Of a stretch of 64,000 nt of DNA, positions 56,584-64,000 are shown one piece after another. The notes below the pieces were generated by a model, which was not told the DNA's origin, searched no databases, and was given only the letters and a program-made list of their open reading frames with translations. Within the stretch, counting starts at the first letter, position 1. Every line of letters starts with the position of its first letter. Source of the DNA: Nemertoderma westbladi. Lineage: Eukaryota; Xenacoelomorpha; Nemertodermatida; Nemertodermatidae. Location: NCBI GenBank assembly GCA_032718475.1, contig JAUCBJ010005574.1:1-64000 (forward strand), in the 5' to 3' direction. A program made the translations under genes and the position numbers.

Positions 56584-57045
56584 AGATTTAATCGGTCTGC
56601 CGCTATACGACGAAATTTCTGAAAGTGAGATCCGTCTCTCATTTCGTTATCCGTTATTCAAGATGAAACTTGGCCGATGTACGTATGTACTATTCATCCA
56701 TAGGCTGTGTCTTTGTGGGGCTGGAGACCCTAATCCATCTTCAGTTCTCACTATACCGCTAGAGTCAGAAATGTCTGAATAGAAATGAAAGAGGTAAAAA
56801 GTGATTAGGCGAAATCTGCTTAAAATTTGCTAATACAGTAATACTTTCGAATTAGTACTTAAATTAAATTTAAGTCACGTGCTGCGCGAAGGCCCCACTT
56901 CGTGTAGGTACTGTATATAGGGAAAATACTTAGTCTCAAGTATCAATTATTAAAACTTTTTTATTATCATATTTATTCATTTTTTGATGGCGTCATAATT
57001 AACTTGTAAGTAAAACTAACAATAGCTACCGGTAGCCTGTCGTCT

Positions 57046-57828
57046 GTCATATGTTGCATACTGCCACCACCAAGTGGTGAGAGTTCGTTCCCCTTTTTTT
57101 GGAAATAGTAACCTACTGTTGGCTGTGGAGCGAGCCACGAAGTGAGCGAAGCCTTAGTATATGGGTACAATTAAGGAGTTGTCTGTCGTCGTCGTATGTC
57201 GTCGTCGTCGTCGTCTGTTGTCGTAAATTTTTGATCGCTAATAACTCGGTTATTCCTTGATGAAATTACACGAAACTTGGTACGTCTGTAGTCCGGCATA
57301 AGTTTAGAAAGAATCTCAAGTTTGGTCAAAAACGAACGAACGCAACGAGTTTACAGTGGGTACGAGTATCCATCTGCCATAAATCAGCAGTTACTCTCAC
57401 AGTTTCGAGACTTTGCACAGTTATAAAGGTTGTTAGTCTCCGTTTAGGGAAATTATTTTAAGACTAAACAGCACGAGCGCAACGAGGCTAATGAAGGAGA
57501 AGAGTATTGTAAAACTAAAAATGCCATACTTAACTTAAATAGCCCTAGTTAGAAGGTTTACAAATGACAATTAAAGTGTATAAGGGCAAACTAAAATGGA
57601 TCTATATTTTTACAACGAGTTTATCACAAACTGATAGCATCGCCTTCGCTCATATATATTTTAGGAAAGACAGTTTTCGCATATCTAATAGAGATGATTA
57701 TAATGTACTTTATAATTTAGGCTCTCGTGTTGCGCGAAGGCCCCACGAACGTGTCCTATGTGGCATACTGCCACCACCAAGTGGTGGGAGTTAGTTCCTC
57801 TATTTTTGGAAATAGTAACCTACCGTTT
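57046..57828. mobile_element. Element 2 with CACGAAG-type inverted ends and 75-bp direct repeats
   Basis: The core 57124-57755 has the same left end (TGTGGAGCGAGCCACGAAGT) and right end (TTGCGCGAAGGCCCCACGAA) as elements 1 and 3 and an internal GTCGTC microsatellite (57183-57226). Direct repeats of about 75 bp (GCATACTGCCACCACCAAGT...) lie outside at 57056-57120 and 57763-57828, so the unit is either duplicated in tandem or flanked by copies of another repeat. Confidence 0.5.
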
Positions 57829-57969
57829 TTCATTGAAATATGTTAGAAATCGAGGTTATTAAATAGTGTCATGCAACAAATAACAACAATAATTATATAA
57901 TATTATTTAATTAATCTAGCTGGTCTAGAATAATAGCTTACCTGTAGGTAGGTAGGTACATACAGTATG
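57829..57969. other. Short spacer
   Basis: AT-rich, with GTAGGTAGGTA just before the minisatellite. Confidence 0.5.
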
Positions 57970-60247
57970 TACAACAGTGCTAGAAACTAAAAGATAACGT
58001 TTCCTGCTTACAACAGTGCTAGAAACTAAAAGATATCGCTTTCCTGCTTACAACAGTGCTAGAAACTAAAAGATATCGCTTTCCTGCTTACAACAGTGCT
58101 AGAAACTAAAAGATATCGCTTTCCTGCTTACAACAGTGCTAGAAACTAAAAGATATCGCTTTCCTGCTTACAACAGTGCTAGAAACTAAAAGATATCGCT
58201 TTCCTGCTTACAACAGTGCTAGAAACTAAAAGATATCGCTTTCCTGCTTACAAAAGTGCTAGAAACTAAAAGATATCGCTTTCCTGCTTACAAAAGTGTT
58301 AGAAACTAAAAGATATCGCTTTCCTGCTTACAAAAGTGCTAGAAACTAAAAGATATCGCTTTCCTGCTTACAAAAGTGCTAGAAACTAAAAGATATCGCT
58401 TTCCTGCTTACAACAGTGCTAGAAACTAAAAGATATCGCTTTCCTGCTAGAAACTAAAAGATATCGCTTTCCTGCTTACAAAAGTGCTAGAAACTAAAAG
58501 ATATCGCTTTCCTGCTTACAAAAGTGTTAGAAACTAAAAGATATCGCTTTCCTGCTTACAAAAGTGCTAGAAACTAAAAGATATCGCTTTCCTGCTTACA
58601 AAAGTGCTAGAAACTAAAAGATATCGCTTTCCTGCTTACAACAGTGCTAGAAACTAAAAGATGTCGCTTTCCTGCTAACAACAGTGCTAGAAACTAAAAG
58701 ATATCGCTTTCCTGCTAGAAACTAAAAGATATCGCTTTCCTGCTTACAACAGAGCTAGAAACTAAAAGATATCGCTTTCCTGCTAGAAACTAAAAGATAT
58801 CGCTTTCCTGCTTACAACAGTGCTAGAAACTAAAAGATATCGCTTTCCTGCTTACAAAAGTGCTAGAAACTAAAAGATATCGCGTTCCTGCTTACAACAG
58901 TGCTAGAAACTAAAAGATATCGCTTTCCTGCTTACAACAGTGCTAGAAACTAAAAGATATCGCTTTCCTGCTTACAACAGTGCTAGAAACTAAACGATAT
59001 CGCTTTCCTGCTTACAACAGTGCTAGAAACTAAAAGATATCGCTTTCCTGCTTACACAGTGCTAGAAACTAAAACATATCGCTTTCCTGCTTATAACAGT
59101 GCTAGAAACTAAAAGATATCGCTTTCCTGCTAGAAACTAAAAGATGTCGCTTTCCTGCTAACAACAGTGCTAGAAACTAAAAGATATCGCGTTCCTGCTT
59201 ACAACAGTGCTAGAAACTAAAAGATATCGCTTTCCTGCTTACAACAGTGCTAGAAACTAAAACATATCGCTTTCCTGCTTACAACAGTGCTAGAAACTAA
59301 AAGATATCGCTTTCCTGCTTACAACAGTGCTAGAAACTAAAAGATATCGCTTTCCTGCTTACAAAAGTGCTAGAAACTAAATGATATCGTTTCCTGCTTA
59401 CAACAGTGCTAGAAACTAAAAGATATCGCTTTCCTGCTTACAACAGTGCTAGAAACTAAAAGATATCGCTTTCCTGCTAGAAACTAAAAGATATCGCTTT
59501 CCTGCTTACAACAGTGCTAGAAACTAAAAGATATCGCTTTCCTGCTTACAACAGTGCTAGAAACTAAACGATATCGCTTTCCTGCTTACAACAGTGCTAG
59601 AAACTAAAAGATATCGCTTTCCTGCTAGAAACTAAAAGATGTCGCTTTCCTGCTAACAACAGTGCTAGAAACTAAAAGATATCGCTTTCCTGCTAGAAAC
59701 TAAAAGATATCGCTTTCCTGCTTACAACAGAGCTAGAAACTAAAAGATATCGCTTTCCTGCTAGAAACTAAAAGATATCGCTTTCCTGCTTACAACAGTG
59801 CTAGAAACTAAAAGATATCGCTTTCCTGCTAGAAACTAAAAGATATCGCTTTCCTGCTAGAAACTAAAAGATATCGCTTTCCTGCTTACAACAGTGCTAG
59901 AAACTAAAAGATATCGCTTTCCTGCTTACAACAGTGCTAGAAACTAAAAGATATCGCTTTCCTGCTTACACAGTGCTAGAAACTAAAATATATCGCTTTC
60001 CGCCTAGAAACTAAAAGATGTCGCTTTCCTGCTTATAACAGTGCTAGAAACTAAAAGATATCGCTTTCCTGCTAGAAACTAAAAGATATCGCTTTCCTGC
60101 TTACAACAGTGCTAGAAACTAAAAGATATCGCTTTCCTGCTAGAAACTAAAAGATATCGCTTTCCTGCTTACAACAGTGCTAGAAACTAAAAGATATCGC
60201 TTTCCTGCTTACAACAGTGCTAGAAACTCAAAGTATCGCTTTCCTGC
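57970..60247. repeat. 40-bp/28-bp minisatellite (about 2.3 kb)
   Basis: Roughly 60 units around CTAGAAACTAAAAGATATCG followed by CTTTCCTG. The full unit is 40 bp; a short form of 28 bp lacks CTTACAACAGTG. Marked variants (ACAAAAGTG, GTGTTAG, GATGTC with CTAACA, ACAACAGAG) recur in the same order. A 228-bp block (five long and one short unit) at about 58230 repeats at 58458, and the GATGTC/CTAACA pair recurs near 58660, 59143 and 59638. Nearly every unit has a GATATC palindrome. Confidence 0.97.
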
Positions 60248-60876
60248 TCAGCTCTTGAGAAAGTGTGAGGTGAAACCTACTGATTATTTGACTACCATCA
60301 ACTGATCACTGATATTAATGTCTAGCACTGTACTTTGTGGTACATCTACCGATAGGCCTAAGGTTGTTTTACTTGGGGAGGTGTCCACTTCGTAATGTCC
60401 TTAATGATTTAAGTTAAAATTTGAGAATTTTTCGGTACCATTATCTCTTTAACAAAAAATAGTTATGGCCCGAAAATTGGGTTACTGAATCAGAATTTCA
60501 TGGGGAACATAATGGAATTTTTGGTTTTCGAAAAGTTGGCTTCATGGTTGCCCATGACATGGGTGCAAAATGGGCACGAAAAATGAAAATTTTCAATTTT
60601 TCTGTTTTTTTTTTCATTAAAAGCCATTTTAAAAAACAATCCAAGGATTTTTATAAAAAACCGGAACTGTCATCGGATTCCTTATAAAAAACTGTCGCAT
60701 ATGACAAATTTTTGAACGGTTCCATGAATTCCCATACCAGAAATTGGTACCGAAAATTTGGTAAGGCACCAAATTATAGTTTTTGGAGAAATTCAAGTTT
60801 AACCCTTTCAGTACCAAGTGTCATTCAGATCCCACTAGAAACTGTAAAATTTAACAAAAAATGTCCGTCAGTCAGT
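60248..60876. other. AT-rich spacer, nothing recognised
   Basis: No gene seen; several near-homopolymer A and T stretches. Confidence 0.5.
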
Positions 60877-61170
60877 TTGTCTTTCAAAATATATGGAGGC
60901 ACGTCACATAACTAAAATTTTGGATATGGGGGTATTTCTGTACGCTGACTTCAAATCTGATGTCAATTTTGACGTTTGACGTTATCCAGACACTTTGTCC
61001 GTCTGACTGTTTGTCCGTCAATATGTCTGTCAAAATATAAGGAGGCACATCACATAACTAAAAATTTGGAAATGGGGGTTTTCCTGGCCGCAGACATCAA
61101 ATCTGATGTCAGTTTTGACGTTTGAAGGAATCCTGACACTCTGTCCGTCTGTCTGTTTGTCCGTCAATAC
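60864..61170. repeat. 148-bp tandem repeat with GTCCGTC module, two copies
   Basis: AAAATATATGGAGGCACGTC at 60885 and AAAATATAAGGAGGCACATC near 61033 start two units. Each ends with a GTCCGTCTG/TTTGTCCGTCAAT module and contains CAAATCTGATGTCA. Layout and words resemble the repeats beside SET gene copy 2 (51620-51870). Confidence 0.85.
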
Positions 61171-61710
61171 TTATTAAAAAATCCCTAATTTAGAGGCTCT
61201 TTTTTAATATAAACCTTATTTTTATTTGCCAAAATTTATATGTTCTTATCAATATTTTGATTTAAAATTTTTACGGTGTTTAGAGGAGTTGTAGGAGGTC
61301 AGATTTCTGTAAAAAAAATTTCGATTTTTTGACTCCAATGAAGTGGAACACCTCACCTTAACTTGTTCAATTCATTAACGAAAACTGTAATTATTTACTT
61401 TTTTTTTTTTTGATTCAAGAATTTATTTAACTTATTATTACAATTAATTATTAAGTGAACTATAAAGACCTCCCATAAACTCGATTCGCATTATTCCAGC
61501 TTACTTAAAATAAGTAGGCCTACTTTCATTGCCTAATTATGATTCATACTTTATTATATATTTGTGAAATTAAATTCTGTTTATATAAATAATACTAAAT
61601 ATAAGTTTTGTAAATTCTGTGTCCCGGGAATAAATTATGAATTTAATTTTTATTAATTTAATATTCTAAAAATGAATTAAGTTAAATTGATCTACATCCA
61701 TTTTAATATA
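61171..61710. other. AT-rich spacer, nothing recognised
   Basis: No gene or array; includes TAGGCCTA near 61517. Confidence 0.5.
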
Positions 61711-61919
61711 ATAAGTTTAATTTTAAACGGGACAACGGATGATATGAAAATAAGGATTACTATATTACGAAATCCTTGCGGATTCCTTCGTTGGGTATGT
61801 AATATTCATATAATAGTTAAAACGCAGCAACAAAGTGAAGAAACTTTCAAATAATATAGTAATGTAGTAATCCAACTTATTTTCATATCATCCGTTTTCC
61901 CGTTTAAACTTAAACTTAT
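61711..61919. mobile_element. 209-bp hairpin MITE
   Basis: Left arm ATAAGTTTAATTTTAAACGG then GACAACGGATGATATGAAAA (61711-61766) and right arm (61865-61919) are near-perfect inverse copies over about 50 bp. The 100-bp loop has no coding potential. No clear target-site duplication flanks it. Confidence 0.7.
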
Positions 61920-62250
61920 GAATTAAGTTATTTATTTGCAATGCAGAAATAAATACTAATAATTATGAACATAAACAAATATTTCTGGCTGGATTGCATT
62001 ATATTTCTGTACTTATCGGATCCATACTAAAATACCCCACATAGAGGACATGTGCCACCATCTGCAGTATGAATTCAGTATACTTGATTTCCTGAATTTA
62101 TATGCGCATTGCGGTAACATATGGAGCTGCTTCTGATATCAGACATTCATTAATTGTACCAGACCAGAATCTATTGGGACTAATTACATCATGAATGACT
62201 GGACTACCGATCACTGTATTATAATGCATTCGACTTTATTTCTATGAAAT
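61920..62250. other. AT-rich spacer, nothing recognised
   Basis: No gene or repeat was identified. Confidence 0.5.
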
Positions 62251-62857
62251 GTGGGGCGAGACACGTAGTCGGCGAGCCTTGGCATACGGTTCATATAGGG
62301 CAAATGGGGCATGTCCGTCTGTCTGTCCGTCCGTCTGTCTGGTAAATGTTTGAACGCGAATTTCTCGGCATCGCTCATTCGGAATTGAACCAAACTTAGT
62401 AGGTAAGTAGTAGAGAGAAAGTTTAGAAAGTTTGTAAAGTTTGGTGAAAAATCATGCAGTCTGACGTCAGCTACGACAGATTATGTGGTTTTTAGAAAAT
62501 GTTAAATTTCTCGAGAAGGCCTCATTTTCCTGAGCTGAAATTTTGGTGGCCTGTAGAGAATCATGAAGTCTATCTTTTACGAAATTGAAAAGTTAAGACA
62601 TTTAATTGGGGATCCGCTAGAGACTCAGAAGTAATGACATAGGCCTACCGGTACGGTACTGCTGTACAGTGCTGCACTGGTAAGTACGAAATTGCAGAAT
62701 AACAATTTGACACCACCTAGCGGATTAACATATGATTGTATATCGAATGAATACATTTATAGCATGGGATATTGGGTCCAAACTAGACATGCCCCATTTG
62801 CTCTATATGAACCGTATGCCAAGGCTTGCCGACTACGTGCTGCGCGAAGTCCCCACG
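62251..62857. mobile_element. Element 3: foldback element with about 70-bp terminal inverted repeats
   Basis: The left terminus 62251-62319 (GTGGGGCGAGACACGTAGTC, then CTTGGCATACGGTTCATATA) is the near-exact inverse of 62786-62857. It includes the outer words of elements 1 and 2 and a GTCC/GTCT microsatellite (62311-62342). Between the arms lies AT-rich non-coding sequence. It is the clearest member of the family. Confidence 0.7.
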
Positions 62858-64000
62858 AACGTGTTTCTGTGAATATTCTACCTGATAACTTAACTGGTTA
62901 GGTCGAGTTAGTATGTGCACATAATTAATGATTTTAAGTAGGATAAACGGGATGAATATGTGAATATTTTATGATCGTAAATCCGAAGATGAAAGCATAT
63001 TGACATACTTTCATACATACAACATTGTATACGCTATGGTACGCCTAATCTAGGGGTTTAGTTGGCGCCCACGGGGAAACAGTCATACACGATTCAGTTA
63101 GCTAGCCCACTAATACGAAGCACTAAATAACTTTATACAGTATTTATTTACAAAGACCTGGTCTGGTCAGGTCATACATCCTACAGTATGCCAAGAAGGC
63201 ATACAGTTGTTTACAGTACTAGGCCTTTCGTCTTTGATATAAACATAAAGAAATAACATTTACATCTTTTTTAAAAAAAAGTTAGCAGTTTTCATCCTTA
63301 TGACTTGAGTGTACAGTACTGAGCGAGACCAGTAGTATTATTCCTTATCAGTTCTTAACTACACTACACAATACAGTACACATAATGTTGCCTAAATGTT
63401 GTACTTTCAAAGATCTGTATGTTTGTACTTTCAAAGCATTATGTTGACATGATTTTTACATAAAAAATTATGTTGTTCCAATGAAAGCATAAGATTTATA
63501 TTATCACAGCGACATTTGTATTGGTTGTCACTGCGCTGCTATAATGCAGCTATTCTCGATTGACACCTGCGATTGTGTTTTCCGGTTTCTTTGTTATTTC
63601 ATTTATAATGTTTTCAATATAATTTATATCCTCCAATATTTATTAATATTTCTAATTTAATTAAAAATACATAAAAATTTTGTTATGTTTTTAATAGTTT
63701 AGTTAAATATAAAATTGTGATCTAGCTTTAAATATACATAGATATACGATATACGACAGAATTGGGTCGAACCATGGACGGAACCATATACGATCCCTAT
63801 AAGTGAATGGACTTTAGATGACATACAAGACCAGCCCAGCAAGCTTCATACGGCGTCTCTACAGGGTGATGCTGGGTATTGGCAATGAGATGTTGCCATA
63901 GTTGTCTAACACATCATTGCTTATGTGTGCATTATAAGCAATGTTATGCAATTTGTTGTAGATCTTGACGTATAACTGAAGTATGGTACTTGTATTTGCT
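62858..64000. other. Intergenic, nothing recognised
   Basis: AT-rich sequence with many TACAGTA/TACTGTA words and no supportable gene, RNA gene or element. Confidence 0.55.

Noticed and set aside
57970-60247. CRISPR-like regular repeat array
   Set aside because: Units are contiguous without unique spacers and the context is animal nuclear DNA; it is a minisatellite.

Overview
The window is a stretch of animal (metazoan) nuclear DNA that is gene-poor and repeat-rich. Evidence for this is the density of non-LTR retrotransposon reverse transcriptases of several types, a piggyBac-type zinc finger, a gypsy-type integrase tail, PR/SET-domain proteins, canonical splice-site candidates, long minisatellites and roughly 35-40% GC. 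Marine invertebrate DNA is the likeliest source. The palindrome TAGGCCTA and words such as TACTGTA and CCGGTA are common here, which recalls echinoderms and some other invertebrate deuterostomes, but the species cannot be fixed from the sequence.

Layout. 0-6 kb: a 32-bp minisatellite split by a 5'-truncated LINE, then broken reverse-transcriptase relics. 6.5-7.7 kb: a foldback element with an apparent 8-bp target-site duplication. 7.7-13.5 kb: non-repetitive sequence without a recognisable gene, including two richer-GC islands that may be regulatory. 13.5-15.9 kb: a LINE with a nearly intact RT ORF (+). 16.0-19.4 kb: two long overlapping ORFs on the minus strand, one a C48 (Ulp1/SENP-like) peptidase with a PCNA-binding-like motif. 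19.4-24 kb: tandem repeats, a GC-rich broken ORF and LINE scraps. 24.0-26.9 kb: a LINE (-) broken by a 5-bp duplication. 29.0-38.5 kb: a nested pile. A LINE ORF1 is split by a full-length RTE-like LINE with an 11-bp target-site duplication; that LINE is itself filled with a gypsy 3' end, a piggyBac scrap and an inverted LINE copy carrying a later self-insertion. 38.8-40.3 and 52.2-53.6 kb: two near-identical intronless genes for a protein with a signal-peptide-like N-terminus and two PR/SET domains, the best host-gene candidates. 40.5-43.0 kb: a decayed LINE. 43.7-49.7 kb: a large inverted repeat enclosing a relic of an uncharacterised CXC-motif gene family and another RTE-like LINE between two 372-bp direct repeats. 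55-64 kb: a 460-bp perfect GTC tract, a family of elements with shared inverted ends, a 2.3-kb 40-bp minisatellite, a small hairpin MITE and tandem repeats.

How it fits together. Most coding sequence belongs to mobile elements at different ages. At least six copies or pieces of one RTE-like LINE (called LINE A below) occur and insert into each other. The items that do not fit ordinary repeat annotation are the overlapping ORF pair at 16.0-19.4 kb, the duplicated double PR/SET gene, the inverted-repeat-bounded CXC-gene relic and the foldback families near 6.5, 55-57 and 62 kb. All calls are from reading the sequence; no database search was possible.
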